A DNA stretch of 64,000 nt. Origin: Leclercia adecarboxylata. GTDB lineage: Bacteria > Pseudomonadota > Gammaproteobacteria > Enterobacterales > Enterobacteriaceae. Where the stretch lies: contig NZ_CP040889.1 in the NCBI RefSeq assembly GCF_006171285.1, forward strand, positions 3,472,001-3,536,000, in the 5' to 3' direction. The first letter of the stretch is position 1. Every line of letters starts with the position of its first letter. Shown piece by piece: positions 11,969-21,206 of the stretch. The position numbers were made by a program, and so were the translations under genes. A model generated the notes under the pieces. That model was not told where the DNA came from. It saw only the letters and a program-made list of their open reading frames with translations, and made no database searches.

Positions 11969-12397
11969 ATGGCCAGACAGCGTGGACGGGGTCGTCGCGA
12001 ACTAAAGTCCGAAATCAACATTGTACCGCTGCTGGACGTGCTGCTGGTGCTGCTGCTGATCTTTATGGCGACAGCACCCATCATTACCCAGAGCGTTGAG
12101 GTTGATCTGCCGGACGCGACAGAATCTCAGGCTGTAAGCACCAATGACGATCCACCGGTCATCATTGAGGTATCCGGGGTTGGACAGTACAGCGTGGTGG
12201 TGGAAAAAGATCGTATGGATCAGCTGCCGCCGGAGCAGGTCATTGCTGAAGCGCAACGACGTCTGCAGTCCAATCCGAAAACAGTCTTCTTAATCGGTGG
12301 TGCGAAAGACGTGCCTTACGATGAAATAATTAAAGCGCTGAACCTGTTGCATAGCGCGGGCGTTAAGTCAGTCGGCTTGATGACGCAGCCTATTTGA
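11969..12397 (+). CDS. tolR: Tol-Pal system subunit TolR
   Basis: ExbD-like protein of 142 aa. It has one membrane helix (about 18-38) carrying the proton-path Asp in VPLLDVLLVLLLIFMATAP and a periplasmic domain ending LMTQPI. It lies directly after tolQ and pairs with it in the stator complex. Confidence 0.98.
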   Translation: MARQRGRGRRELKSEINIVPLLDVLLVLLLIFMATAPIITQSVEVDLPDATESQAVSTNDDPPVIIEVSGVGQYSVVVEKDRMDQLPPEQVIAEAQRRLQSNPKTVFLIGGAKDVPYDEIIKALNLLHSAGVKSVGLMTQPI

Positions 12398-12434
12398 TCA
12401 TCTGCGTACACAACAGAGTTTTTGGGAACCAATA

Positions 12435-13769
12435 GTGTCAAAGGCAACCGAACAAAACGATAAGCTTAAACGGGCGATAATTATCTCGGCGGTGCTGCAT
12501 GTCATTCTTTTTGCAGCACTGATCTGGAGTTCGTTCGATGAGCATCTGGATGCCGCTGCCGGCGGGGGTGGAGGTTCATCCATCGATGCTGTGATGGTCG
12601 ATCCCGGCGCGGTGGTGCAGAACTATAACCGCCAGCAACAGCAGCAGGCGAGTGCGAAACGTGCTGAAGAACAACGCGAAAAGCAGGCGCAACAGCAGGC
12701 GGAGGAGCTGCGTGAAAAGCAGGCCGCCGAGCAGGAACGTCTGAAGCAGCTTGAGAAAGAACGTTTGCAGGCGCAGGAAGCGGCGAAAGAGCAGGCGGAG
12801 CAGCAGAAACAGGCTGAAGCCGCAGCGAAGAAAGCGCAGGAGCAGCAGAAGCAGGCTGAAGAGGCGGCAGCAAAAGCCGCAGCAGATGCCAAAGCGCAGG
12901 CGGAAGCTCAGGCCAAACAGGCTGCTGAAGCGGCAAAACAAGCCGCTGATGCCGCTGCGTTAGCCGCGAAAAAAGCCGCTGCCGATGCCCAGAAACAGGC
13001 TGAAGCCGAAGCAGCAAAAGCGGCTGCTGACGCGAAGAAAAAGGTAGAAGCAGAAGCGGCTAAGAAGGCCGCGGCAGAAGCCCAGAAAAAAGCCGAAGCA
13101 GAAGCCGCTAAGCAAGCTGCTCAGGAAGCCGAGAAGAAAGCGGCTGCCGAAGCAGCTAAAAAAGCCGCCGCAGCAGAAAAAGCCGCAGCCGCTGAAAAGG
13201 CCGCAGCAGAAAAAGCAGCAGCTGATAAGAAAGCCGCTGCTGCAGAAAAAGCAGCCGCAGATAAAAAAGCGGCTGCAGAGAAGAAAGCGGCTGCCGATAA
13301 AGCTGCTGCTGACAAAGCTGCCGCCGCGAAAGCCGCTGCTGCGAAGAAAGCTGCAGCAGAAAAAGCGGCTGCATCTGACGTAGACGACCTGTTCGGTGAT
13401 TTGAGCTCAGGTAAGAATGCGCCGAAAGGCAGCAACAGCGGTAGCGCAGGTGGTGCTTCTCCTGCTAAAGGAAGTAAGCCGGGGCAAGGCGGTGCATCTC
13501 AGGCTGAGATCGCGTCGTACATTGCGCAGGTACAGGCGGCCATTCGTGGGCATCTGTACGACTGGGATAGCTTCAAAGGTAAAACCTGTACGCTTCGGGT
13601 AAATCTGGCCGCGGACGGGACAATCCTCAGCGTGAAGAAAGAGGGTGGGGACGAGGCCTTCTGCCAGCAGATGTTATCTGCAACCAGCAGGATGACGAAA
13701 TTCCCGAAACCGCCTTCACAGGCTGTGTTTGAAACGTTCAAAAATGCACCACTGGACTTCAAACCTTAA
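12435..13769 (+). CDS. tolA: Tol-Pal system bridging protein TolA
   Basis: Periplasm-spanning protein of 444 aa linking TolQR to TolB and Pal. It has an N-terminal anchor helix (about 14-34, containing the SAVLHVILFAALIW type sequence), a long Ala/Lys/Glu-rich helical stalk (about 55-315), and a globular C-terminal domain (about 355-444) with the paired Cys of GKTCTLRV and DEAFCQQML. The start is GTG at 12435. It is longer than the 421-residue E. coli protein, with the extra length in the stalk repeats. The 3' end is followed by a TTTTCCC/GGGGAAAA hairpin before tolB. Confidence 0.97.
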   Translation: MSKATEQNDKLKRAIIISAVLHVILFAALIWSSFDEHLDAAAGGGGGSSIDAVMVDPGAVVQNYNRQQQQQASAKRAEEQREKQAQQQAEELREKQAAEQERLKQLEKERLQAQEAAKEQAEQQKQAEAAAKKAQEQQKQAEEAAAKAAADAKAQAEAQAKQAAEAAKQAADAAALAAKKAAADAQKQAEAEAAKAAADAKKKVEAEAAKKAAAEAQKKAEAEAAKQAAQEAEKKAAAEAAKKAAAAEKAAAAEKAAAEKAAADKKAAAAEKAAADKKAAAEKKAAADKAAADKAAAAKAAAAKKAAAEKAAASDVDDLFGDLSSGKNAPKGSNSGSAGGASPAKGSKPGQGGASQAEIASYIAQVQAAIRGHLYDWDSFKGKTCTLRVNLAADGTILSVKKEGGDEAFCQQMLSATSRMTKFPKPPSQAVFETFKNAPLDFKP

Positions 13770-13902
13770 GTTGAATTTTCCCTGTGCAAACGGGGAAAAA
13801 CAGGCCAGGTTTAGTCTTAGCGTTCTGGTAGTTTTGTTTATTTGGGTTTGTTAACATTCTGCTAAATTATGCGGGTAAGGTTACCCGGAAATGGGAGATA
13901 TG

Positions 13903-15195
13903 ATGAAGCAGGCATTACGTGTTGCAATGAGTTTTTTAATGCTGTGGGCAGCGGTGCTGCACGCAGAAGTGCGTATCGAAATCACCCAGGGGGTGGATTC
14001 GGCACGTCCAATTGGTGTGGTTCCGTTCCAGTGGAAAGGGCCAGGTGCTGCGCCGGAAGATGTGGGTGGCATTGTTGCTGCTGACCTGCGCAACAGCGGT
14101 AAATTCAACCCGTTAGATCGTTCTCGACTGCCACAGCAGCCGGGCACTGCTGCAGAACTGCAACCGGCGGCCTGGTCTGCGCTGGGTATTGATGCGGTCG
14201 TTGTGGGGCAGGTTACGCCTAACCCGGACGGCGGTTATACCGTTGCCTATCAGCTGGTGGATACCGGTGGCGCTCCGGGTACCGTGCTGGCACAGAACAC
14301 CTACAAAGTGAACAAGCAGTACCTGCGCTATGCAGCTCATACTGCGAGTGATGAAGTCTTTGAGAAGCTGACCAGCATCAAAGGCGCATTCCGCACCCGT
14401 ATCGCTTACGTTGTGCAGACCAACGGCGGCCAGTTCCCGTATGAGCTGCGCGTCTCTGACTACGATGGCTACAACCAGTTCACCGTTCACCGTTCACCGC
14501 AGCCGCTGATGTCACCGGCCTGGTCACCGGACGGTTCTAAGCTGGCCTACGTAACCTTCGAAAGCGGTCGTTCAGCGCTGGTTATCCAGACGCTGGCTAA
14601 CGGCGCGGTACGTCAGGTTGCCTCTTTCCCACGTCACAACGGCGCACCAGCGTTCTCGCCTGACGGTTCTAAACTGGCGTTTGCCCTGTCTAAAACCGGT
14701 AGCCTGAACCTGTACGTGATGGATATCGGCTCTGGCCAGATCCGTCAGGTGACCGACGGTCGCAGCAACAACACCGAACCAACCTGGTTCCCGGACAGCC
14801 AGAACCTGGCCTTTACCTCTGACCAGGCAGGTCGTCCACAGGTTTATAAAGTCAATGTTAACGGCGGTGCACCGCAGCGTATCACCTGGGAAGGTTCTCA
14901 GAACCAGGACGCAGACGTGAGCGCTGATGGTAAGTTCATGGTAATGGTTAGCTCGGCCGGTGGTCAGCAGCACATTGCTAAACAAGATCTGGGCGGGGGC
15001 GGCGTACAAGTTCTGTCGTCGACTTTCCTGGATGAAACGCCAAGTCTGGCACCTAACGGCACTATGGTTATCTACAGCTCTTCTCAGGGGATGGGATCCG
15101 TGCTGAATCTGGTTTCTACCGATGGGCGTTTCAAAGCGCGTATTCCGGCAACTGATGGACAGGTAAAATCACCTGCCTGGTCGCCGTACCTGTAA
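13903..15195 (+). CDS. tolB: Tol-Pal system beta-propeller protein TolB
   Basis: Periplasmic protein of 430 aa with a signal peptide (cleavage about after AVLHA, residue 21), an N-terminal alpha/beta domain that binds TolA, and a six-bladed propeller with repeated SPDGSKLA motifs that binds Pal. Two in-frame Met codons precede 13903 (13891 and 13900). ATG 13903 begins the conserved MKQALRVA, follows GGAGA, and gives the E. coli length. Confidence 0.97.
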   Translation: MKQALRVAMSFLMLWAAVLHAEVRIEITQGVDSARPIGVVPFQWKGPGAAPEDVGGIVAADLRNSGKFNPLDRSRLPQQPGTAAELQPAAWSALGIDAVVVGQVTPNPDGGYTVAYQLVDTGGAPGTVLAQNTYKVNKQYLRYAAHTASDEVFEKLTSIKGAFRTRIAYVVQTNGGQFPYELRVSDYDGYNQFTVHRSPQPLMSPAWSPDGSKLAYVTFESGRSALVIQTLANGAVRQVASFPRHNGAPAFSPDGSKLAFALSKTGSLNLYVMDIGSGQIRQVTDGRSNNTEPTWFPDSQNLAFTSDQAGRPQVYKVNVNGGAPQRITWEGSQNQDADVSADGKFMVMVSSAGGQQHIAKQDLGGGGVQVLSSTFLDETPSLAPNGTMVIYSSSQGMGSVLNLVSTDGRFKARIPATDGQVKSPAWSPYL

Positions 15196-15205
15196 TAATA
15201 ATTAA

Positions 15206-15751
<546 letters not shown>

Positions 15752-15760
15752 GAGAATTGC

Positions 15761-16552
15761 ATGAGCAGTAACTTCAGACATCATCTATTGAGTCTGTCGT
15801 TACTGGTTGGTATAGCGGCCCCCTGGGCCGCTTTTGCTCAGGCACCAATCAGTAGTGTCGGCTCAGGCTCGGTAGAAGACCGGGTCACCCAACTCGAGCG
15901 TATTTCTAATGCTCACAGCCAGCTTTTAACCCAACTTCAGCAGCAGCTCTCTGACAACCAGACCGATATTGACTCACTGCGCGGACAGATTCAGGAAAGC
16001 CAGTACCAGCTCAATCAGGTTGTGGAGCGTCAGAAGCAGATCATGCTGCAGATTGATAACCTGAATAACGGCGGCGCAGCAGCGCAACCGGCAGCAGGGG
16101 ATCAGGGGGCAGCCGGTGCGCAGGCAACACCTCAGGCTGATACGTCAGCCTCGACAGCGGCGCCTGTACAGAGCGGTGATGCGAATACTGACTACAATGC
16201 GGCAATCGCCCTGGTGCAGGATAACTCGCGTCAGGACGAGGCTATGGCGGCGTTTCAGAACTTCGTCAAGAAATACCCCGATTCAACCTATCAGCCAAAC
16301 GCTAACTACTGGCTGGGGCAGTTGAATTACAACAAGGGTAAAAAAGACGACGCGGCATTCTATTTTGCCTCTGTCGTTAAAAATTATCCGAAATCACCGA
16401 AAGCACCTGACGCGATGTACAAGGTCGGGGTGATCATGCAGGACAAAGGCGACACCGCAAAAGCGAAAGCCGTTTTCCAGCAGGTGGTCACTAAGTTTCC
16501 GGGCACCGAAGGTGCAAAACAAGCGCAAAAACGCCTTGCTGCGATGGGTTGA
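15761..16552 (+). CDS. cpoB: Cell-division coordinator CpoB (YbgF)
   Basis: Periplasmic protein of 263 aa with a signal peptide (about 1-26, ending FAQA). A coiled-coil trimerisation segment (about 38-108, Gln-rich) and a low-complexity Ala/Gly/Gln linker follow, and the C-terminal half holds TPR repeats (ANYWLGQLNYNKGKKDDA and similar). In E. coli it links outer-membrane constriction by Tol with septal PBP1B activity. It follows pal by 9 bp and closes the operon. Confidence 0.96.
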   Translation: MSSNFRHHLLSLSLLVGIAAPWAAFAQAPISSVGSGSVEDRVTQLERISNAHSQLLTQLQQQLSDNQTDIDSLRGQIQESQYQLNQVVERQKQIMLQIDNLNNGGAAAQPAAGDQGAAGAQATPQADTSASTAAPVQSGDANTDYNAAIALVQDNSRQDEAMAAFQNFVKKYPDSTYQPNANYWLGQLNYNKGKKDDAAFYFASVVKNYPKSPKAPDAMYKVGVIMQDKGDTAKAKAVFQQVVTKFPGTEGAKQAQKRLAAMG

Positions 16553-16561
16553 TTGCCGCAT

Positions 16562-16589
16562 GACCAGAAATCGCTTTTTTTCTGGTCTT
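16562..16589 (+). terminator. Possible terminator after cpoB
   Basis: A nine-base stem GACCAGAAA/TTTCTGGTC with a loop of eight bases. The following T tract is short (TT), so termination may be weak. Confidence 0.4.
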
Positions 16590-16635
16590 GCAGCATAATT
16601 CGTAAGCAGTTAAGTGATATTCATCAAAATTTTAG

Positions 16636-16664
16636 TTGCGCAGAATTCTTAAATCAGTAATATA
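16636..16664 (+). promoter_or_regulatory. Promoter of the lys-val tRNA cluster
   Basis: TTGCGC at 16636-16641, a 17-bp spacer, and AATATA at 16659-16664 (overlapping TATATG), followed by a GC-rich stretch (GCCGCCG) of the kind seen at stringently controlled stable-RNA promoters. Confidence 0.6.
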
Positions 16665-16714
16665 TGCCGCCGTTGCCAAGGGATATCAAACACCCCGGAA
16701 GCAGCCAAAATAGT

Positions 16715-16790
16715 GGGTCGTTAGCTCAGTTGGTAGAGCAGTTGACTTTTAATCAATTGGTCGCAGGTTCGAATCCTGCACGACCCACCA
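16715..16790 (+). tRNA. lysT: tRNA-Lys (TTT)
   Basis: A 76-nt cloverleaf with encoded CCA end. Acceptor GGGTCGT pairs with ACGACCC, the anticodon TTT is at 16748-16750, and the T arm has GGTTCGAATCC. First gene of the cluster. Confidence 0.97.
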
Positions 16791-16825
16791 CTAACTCAGT
16801 AGTAAGTAGTATCCAGCGTAGTATC

Positions 16826-16901
16826 GGGTGATTAGCTCAGCTGGGAGAGCACCTCCCTTACAAGGAGGGGGTCGGCGGTTCGATCCCGTCATCACCCACC
16901 A
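16826..16901 (+). tRNA. valT: tRNA-Val (TAC)
   Basis: A 76-nt cloverleaf with acceptor GGGTGAT/ATCACCC, anticodon TAC at 16859-16861 in the loop CTTACAA, and an encoded CCA. Confidence 0.97.
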
Positions 16902-16904
16902 CTC

Positions 16905-16980
16905 GGGTCGTTAGCTCAGTTGGTAGAGCAGTTGACTTTTAATCAATTGGTCGCAGGTTCGAATCCTGCACGACCCACCA
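16905..16980 (+). tRNA. tRNA-Lys (TTT), copy 2
   Basis: Identical in sequence to the gene at 16715, only 3 bp after tRNA-Val. The same anticodon TTT and encoded CCA are present. Confidence 0.97.
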
Positions 16981-17022
16981 ATTTTTATTGGTTCCGAGTA
17001 AAAATTTCAGGCGTACCCAAAC

Positions 17023-17098
17023 GGGTCGTTAGCTCAGTTGGTAGAGCAGTTGACTTTTAATCAATTGGTCGCAGGTTCGAATCCTGCACGACCCACCA
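17023..17098 (+). tRNA. tRNA-Lys (TTT), copy 3
   Basis: Third identical 76-nt tRNA-Lys gene. Its spacers differ from those of the other copies. Confidence 0.97.
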
Positions 17099-17126
17099 GC
17101 CTGAAAAAAGTAGTACATCCCGCAAG

Positions 17127-17202
17127 GGGTCGTTAGCTCAGTTGGTAGAGCAGTTGACTTTTAATCAATTGGTCGCAGGTTCGAATCCTGCACGACCCAC
17201 CA
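17127..17202 (+). tRNA. tRNA-Lys (TTT), copy 4
   Basis: Fourth identical tRNA-Lys gene, last of the cluster. Its 3' end plus two following bases recurs exactly 100 bp downstream (see 17285-17304). The E. coli cluster has seven tRNAs (five Lys, two Val) and this one has five. Confidence 0.97.
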
Positions 17203-17284
17203 ATTTTAACATGCTGTTCTGATGTTAAACGTGAAGGATAACGTTGCTTTAGCAACGGCCCGAAGGGCGAGGCGAAGCCGAGTC

Positions 17285-17304
17285 ATCCTGCACGACCCAC
17301 CAAT
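17285..17304 (+). repeat. Duplicated tRNA-Lys 3' end
   Basis: The 20 bases atcctgcacgacccaccaat at 17185-17204 (end of tRNA-Lys copy 4) are repeated exactly here. The intervening DNA has three short hairpins in tandem: GTTGC/GCAAC at 17243-17256, GCCC/GGGC at 17258-17268, and GGC/GCC at 17271-17279. This resembles the tRNA-end repeats behind E. coli tyrT (rtT RNA), or the scar of a deleted tRNA or an excised element. Confidence 0.85.
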
Positions 17305-17306
17305 GT

Positions 17307-17333
17307 AAAAAGGCGCCCTAAAGGCGCCTTTTT
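17307..17333 (+). terminator. Terminator of the tRNA cluster
   Basis: Stem GGCGCC/GGCGCC (17312-17317 and 17323-17328) extended by an A/T pair, with loop CTAAA, followed by five T. A strong Rho-independent terminator. Confidence 0.9.
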
Positions 17334-17364
17334 GCTATCTGTTATTCCTGCGCCTGGAACACAT

Positions 17365-17395
17365 GCCTGATGGCACTGCGCTTATCAGGCCTACG
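17365..17395. repeat. REP element
   Basis: GCCTGATGGC...GCTTATCAGGCC is the classic enterobacterial REP palindrome, with imperfect inverted arms around CACTGC. A single unit between the tRNA terminator and the nadA promoter. Confidence 0.75.
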
Positions 17396-17466
17396 TAAAT
17401 ATCATTCATTCATCAAATGCTACTGTCACGCTTTTGATGTGACTTTTCACATCAAATTCGCTATCT

Positions 17467-17484
17467 TGTTTAGTATATAAAACA
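17467..17484. promoter_or_regulatory. NadR box upstream of nadA
   Basis: TGTTTA-GTATAT-AAAACA differs from the NadR consensus TGTTTA-N6-TAAACA at one base. NadR represses nadA-pnuC when NAD is plentiful in E. coli and Salmonella. It sits about 75 bp before the nadA start. Confidence 0.8.
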
Positions 17485-17556
17485 CAATTGCCGTCACTTT
17501 GGTCATCATCGCTAAAGCATGGCAAATTTGTTAAGCCAGTAAAACGAGAAGCCAAA

Positions 17557-18600
17557 ATGAGTGTGATGTTTGATCCTGAAGCCGCTATCTATCCCTTCCC
17601 GCTAAAGCCTGTTCCGCTGAGCCTGGACGAAAAGCAGTTTTACCGTGAAAAAATTAAGCGCCTTCTAAAAGAGCGAGACGCGGTCATGGTGGCGCATTAT
17701 TACACCGACCCTGAAATTCAGCAGCTGGCAGAAGAGACGGGCGGTTGTATTTCAGACTCCCTTGAAATGGCGCGCTTTGGCGCAAAACATCCTGCTTCAA
17801 CGTTGCTGGTGGCCGGGGTCCGTTTCATGGGTGAGACGGCAAAAATCCTCAGCCCGGAAAAAACCATCCTGATGCCGACCCTGAATGCGGAATGTTCCCT
17901 CGATCTGGGCTGTCCGATCGATCAATTCACCGCCTTCTGCGATGCGCATCCGGACAGAACGGTCGTGGTCTACGCCAACACCTCTGCGGCGGTCAAGGCG
18001 CGTGCCGACTGGGTTGTTACTTCAAGCATAGCCGTCGAACTCATTGAGCATCTCGACAGCCTTGGCGAGAAAATTATCTGGGCACCGGACAAACACCTGG
18101 GTAACTACGTCCAGAAACAGACCGGGGCGGATATTCTGTGCTGGCAGGGCGCCTGTATCGTGCATGACGAATTCAAAACCCAGGCCCTGGCGCGCATGAA
18201 AGGTCTTTATCCGGATGCGGCTATTCTGGTGCATCCAGAATCACCGCAGGCCATCGTCGATATGGCGGATGCCGTTGGCTCAACCAGCCAGCTGATCACC
18301 GCCGCGAAGACGCTGCCGCACAGCCAGCTGATTGTGGCGACCGATCGCGGTATCTTCTACAAAATGCAGCAGGCGGTGCCTGGCAAAGAGCTGCTGGAAG
18401 CGCCGACCGCAGGCGAAGGGGCAACCTGTCGCAGCTGCGCGCACTGTCCGTGGATGGCCATGAACGGGCTGAAGGCGATTGCGGACGGTCTGGAGTCGGG
18501 CGGGGTAGCCCATGAGATCCATGTCGATGCGGCGTTGCGGGAAGGGGCATTAATTCCGCTTAACCGCATGCTCGATTTTGCGGCTACACTACGTCCTTAA
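17557..18600 (+). CDS. nadA: Quinolinate synthase NadA
   Basis: Iron-sulfur enzyme of 347 aa that condenses iminoaspartate (from NadB) with dihydroxyacetone phosphate to give quinolinate for NAD synthesis. The conserved Cys residues are visible in [18 protein letters not shown] and the CRSCAHCPW motif, and three of them bind the [4Fe-4S] cluster in the family. The frame is open from 17488, but ATG 17557 ([10 protein letters not shown]) matches the conserved N-terminus and lies downstream of the NadR-regulated promoter. Operon with pnuC. Confidence 0.97.
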   Translation: MSVMFDPEAAIYPFPLKPVPLSLDEKQFYREKIKRLLKERDAVMVAHYYTDPEIQQLAEETGGCISDSLEMARFGAKHPASTLLVAGVRFMGETAKILSPEKTILMPTLNAECSLDLGCPIDQFTAFCDAHPDRTVVVYANTSAAVKARADWVVTSSIAVELIEHLDSLGEKIIWAPDKHLGNYVQKQTGADILCWQGACIVHDEFKTQALARMKGLYPDAAILVHPESPQAIVDMADAVGSTSQLITAAKTLPHSQLIVATDRGIFYKMQQAVPGKELLEAPTAGEGATCRSCAHCPWMAMNGLKAIADGLESGGVAHEIHVDAALREGALIPLNRMLDFAATLRP

Positions 18601-18630
18601 ACTACGTAAACGTAACGCTCAGGGGAAAAG

Positions 18631-19350
18631 ATGGATTTTTTTAGCACGCAAAACATTCTGGTACATATACCGATTGGCGCTGGCGGCTATGACTTGTCAT
18701 GGATTGAAGCCGTAGGGACGATTGCAGGTCTGCTCTGTATCTGGCTCGCCAGTCTGGAGAAGATCGTCAACTACGCGTTTGGCCTGGTGAACGTCACGCT
18801 TTTTGCCATTATCTTCTTTCAGATCCAGCTGTACGCCAGCCTGCTGCTGCAGCTGTTCTTCTTCGCCGCCAATATCTACGGCTGGTACGCATGGTCGCGG
18901 CAGAACAGCCAGCAGGAGGCGGAACTGCAGATCCGCTGGCTGCCACTGCCAAAGGCCATCGGCTGGCTGGCCGCCTGCGTGGTGGCGATTGGCCTGATGA
19001 CGATCTATATCGACCCGGTGTTCGCCTTCCTCACCCGCGTGGCGGTCTCGGCGATGAATGCCCTCGGAATGAACGTCACCATGCCGGAGCTACAGCCTGA
19101 CGCCTTCCCGTTCTGGGATTCGTGCATGATGGTGCTCTCCATTGCCGCCATGATCCTGATGACCCGTAAATATGTCGAAAACTGGCTGCTGTGGGTGATC
19201 ATCAACGTCATCAGCGTGGCCATCTTTGCCCTGCAGGGTGTCTATGCCATGTCGCTGGAGTATCTGATCCTCACCTTCATCGCCCTGAACGGCAGCAGGA
19301 TGTGGATTAACAGCGCGCGTGAACGGGGTTCTCACGCGCTGTCGCGTTAA
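18631..19350 (+). CDS. pnuC: Nicotinamide riboside transporter PnuC
   Basis: Inner-membrane facilitator of 239 aa with about seven hydrophobic segments (for example [20 protein letters not shown] and [13 protein letters not shown]). Uptake is driven by cytoplasmic phosphorylation of nicotinamide riboside. It lies 30 bp after nadA under NadR control. Its TAA overlaps the zitB stop on the other strand within the palindrome TTAA. Confidence 0.96.
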   Translation: MDFFSTQNILVHIPIGAGGYDLSWIEAVGTIAGLLCIWLASLEKIVNYAFGLVNVTLFAIIFFQIQLYASLLLQLFFFAANIYGWYAWSRQNSQQEAELQIRWLPLPKAIGWLAACVVAIGLMTIYIDPVFAFLTRVAVSAMNALGMNVTMPELQPDAFPFWDSCMMVLSIAAMILMTRKYVENWLLWVIINVISVAIFALQGVYAMSLEYLILTFIALNGSRMWINSARERGSHALSR

Positions 19351-20285
19351 TGGTGGTGATGATGAGCGTGGCCGGGCTCAATCTCGTTGAGGTGGCAGTC
19401 CGGTCCGTTACAGGGGGTGTATTCCATCTGGATGGTGCTGTGCGCGATGGCGTAGTGGTGCTCCAAAAAGTGCTGGATACGCCCCAGTAATGCATCATGA
19501 TCGTGGGGAGGGATAACCTGAACGTGCAGCGTCATCAACGGTTTTTCGCCCACCATCCAGACATGAATATGATGAACATCGCGCACTTCCGGTATGGAGC
19601 GCGTTAAGTTTCGTTTCAGCGCCGGAATATCCAGCGTCTTCGGTGCCCCTTCCAGCAGCTCATTCACACTCTCCTGCAACAGACGCCAGGCGCTGCGTAG
19701 CACCAGACACGACACTAAAATTGAGAGGATCGGGTCGACCGGCGTCCAGCCTGTCCAGAGGATCACCAGCGCCGCGACGATGGCACCCACCGAGCCCAGC
19801 AGATCCCCCAGCACGTGCAGCGCTGCGGCGCGTACGTTGAGATTTTTCTCTTCGCTGCCGCGATGCAAAAGCCAGAATGCCAGAATATTGGCCACCAGCC
19901 CGGCGACGGCAACCACCATCATTGTCACACCTGCGACAGGCTGAGGATACCGGAAGCGCTGAATGGCTTCCCAGACGATCAGGACAGTGATCAACACCAG
20001 CGCCAGAGCATTGACGAAAGCGGCAAGCGTCGTGAGGCGCAGCCAGCCAAAGGTGCGTCCACTGCTGGGAGGACGACGGGCGAACACCACCGCCAGCAGG
20101 GCAAACAGCAGGGCTGCCGCGTCCGTCAGCATGTGGCCCGCATCGGCCAGCAGCGCCAGCGAGCCTGAAACCAGCCCGCCGATCACTTCGATGACCATAA
20201 AGGTCGCGGTTACGGCAAACGCCAGCATTAAGCGTTTAGCATTTTCATCCTTTGAAGAAGGGGCATGCGTGTGGGTGTGCGCCAT
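19347..20285 (-). CDS. zitB: Zinc exporter ZitB (cation diffusion facilitator)
   Basis: CDF family zinc/proton antiporter of 312 aa. It has six membrane helices, transport-site motifs in [16 protein letters not shown] (helix 2) and [15 protein letters not shown] (helix 5), and a cytoplasmic C-terminal domain with [10 protein letters not shown]. His-rich ends are seen at both termini ([10 protein letters not shown] and GHAHHHHH), fitting a metal-binding role. It is convergent with pnuC and shares its stop palindrome. Confidence 0.96.
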   Translation of the reverse strand: MAHTHTHAPSSKDENAKRLMLAFAVTATFMVIEVIGGLVSGSLALLADAGHMLTDAAALLFALLAVVFARRPPSSGRTFGWLRLTTLAAFVNALALVLITVLIVWEAIQRFRYPQPVAGVTMMVVAVAGLVANILAFWLLHRGSEEKNLNVRAAALHVLGDLLGSVGAIVAALVILWTGWTPVDPILSILVSCLVLRSAWRLLQESVNELLEGAPKTLDIPALKRNLTRSIPEVRDVHHIHVWMVGEKPLMTLHVQVIPPHDHDALLGRIQHFLEHHYAIAHSTIQMEYTPCNGPDCHLNEIEPGHAHHHHH

Positions 20286-20340
20286 GAAAAATTTCCCGGT
20301 TAATTATTATGTTAAGTGTAGAGTTTTTAACATTTTGCAC

Positions 20341-20372
20341 AAAAAATAAAGGAGAGCCTGAGCTCTCCTTCA
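20341..20372 (-). terminator. Terminator of ybgS
   Basis: Stem AAGGAGAGC/GCTCTCCTT with a four-base loop. Read on the minus strand it is followed by TTTATTTTTT, so it ends the ybgS transcript. Confidence 0.85.
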
Positions 20373-20393
20373 TCATATCCGCATTAGCGTTAA

Positions 20394-20885
20394 TTACTGG
20401 GTAGTACCGTCAGTTTTTTGTTCTTGCGGGGTTCGTTCGCTATCGACTTTGCCGGATTGATCCGGACATTTACCGTCTTTACACATCGAGTTCTTGTGCT
20501 GATCGTCCTTGGTCATGCCGTCATTACCCATTTTGCTCGGGTCGTCGTTACCCATGACGGAGTTAGTGCCGCCAGTGGTTGAGCTGTTGCCGGTGCCGTT
20601 GGTCACTCCGGTGCTGCTGGAGTTTGTCCCATCAGGGTTCAGCATGGTGCCGCCTGTACCCGTGGTGCCGGTTGTACCGGATCCGGTATTAATCTGGCTG
20701 TTGCCGGTATTATTTGGCGCAATATTCTGACGTGCATCAGGTGCAACTGCCCCTGCGTCAGCCGCGGCATTTGCCTGGCCATTGTTGCTGCCAGAGCCGG
20801 CGGCGGAATCAGCGGCCAGCGCAGCACCACTTGCCATGGTAAGGGAAGCGGTCAGGAAAAGGGTTGCGAGTTTAGTCATTTTCAT
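20394..20885 (-). CDS. ybgS: Small secreted protein YbgS
   Basis: Periplasmic protein of 163 aa of unknown function. It has a signal peptide [20 protein letters not shown]...ALA (about 1-24), then a Gly/Thr/Ser/Asn-rich low-complexity middle and a charged C-terminus with the conserved pair in [12 protein letters not shown]. coli YbgS is about 126 aa, so the low-complexity part is expanded here. The frame continues 16 codons upstream, but the [10 protein letters not shown] start has AGGAG at the right distance. A Met codon directly before it (20888) is an equal alternative. Confidence 0.9.
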   Translation of the reverse strand: MKMTKLATLFLTASLTMASGAALAADSAAGSGSNNGQANAAADAGAVAPDARQNIAPNNTGNSQINTGSGTTGTTGTGGTMLNPDGTNSSSTGVTNGTGNSSTTGGTNSVMGNDDPSKMGNDGMTKDDQHKNSMCKDGKCPDQSGKVDSERTPQEQKTDGTTQ

Positions 20886-21118
20886 CATGCTGCTCCTGTT
20901 CTGGTCGTTATGTTCTGGATAACTTCTTTCCACAGTGCATATGCGAAATCGATATACCGCTCAGTGGTTAAAGATGCCATGATTCAAACTTAGGTCAGTA
21001 TGGAATCGCGATAAAATAAATAAATGCAGTGCATACAGTTAAAAAGTTTAGGGTGTATCTCGTTTTTCGCTACTTTGTGGCGTTTTTTAAGCGAATTCCA
21101 GGATTTATCTGTGCGTAG

Positions 21119-21136
21119 TGTAAAAGCGAGTTTACA
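21119..21136. promoter_or_regulatory. TyrR box upstream of aroG
   Basis: TGTAAA-AGCGAG-TTTACA is a perfect match to the TyrR consensus TGTAAA-N6-TTTACA. It overlaps the putative -35 (TTTACA 21131-21136, then 17 bp to TAGATT at 21154). TyrR with phenylalanine represses aroG in E. coli. Confidence 0.85.
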
Positions 21137-21206
21137 CTTCCTGACTGACAAGATAGATTGGAGGGATTGCATTCATTTATAAAAGTATGGCAACGCTGGA
21201 ACGAAC

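Noticed and set aside
12502..13435. Several open frames on both strands within tolA
   Set aside because: They arise from the Ala/Lys repeat DNA, which lacks stop codons in most frames. The real frame is fixed by tolQR and the TolA C-terminal domain.
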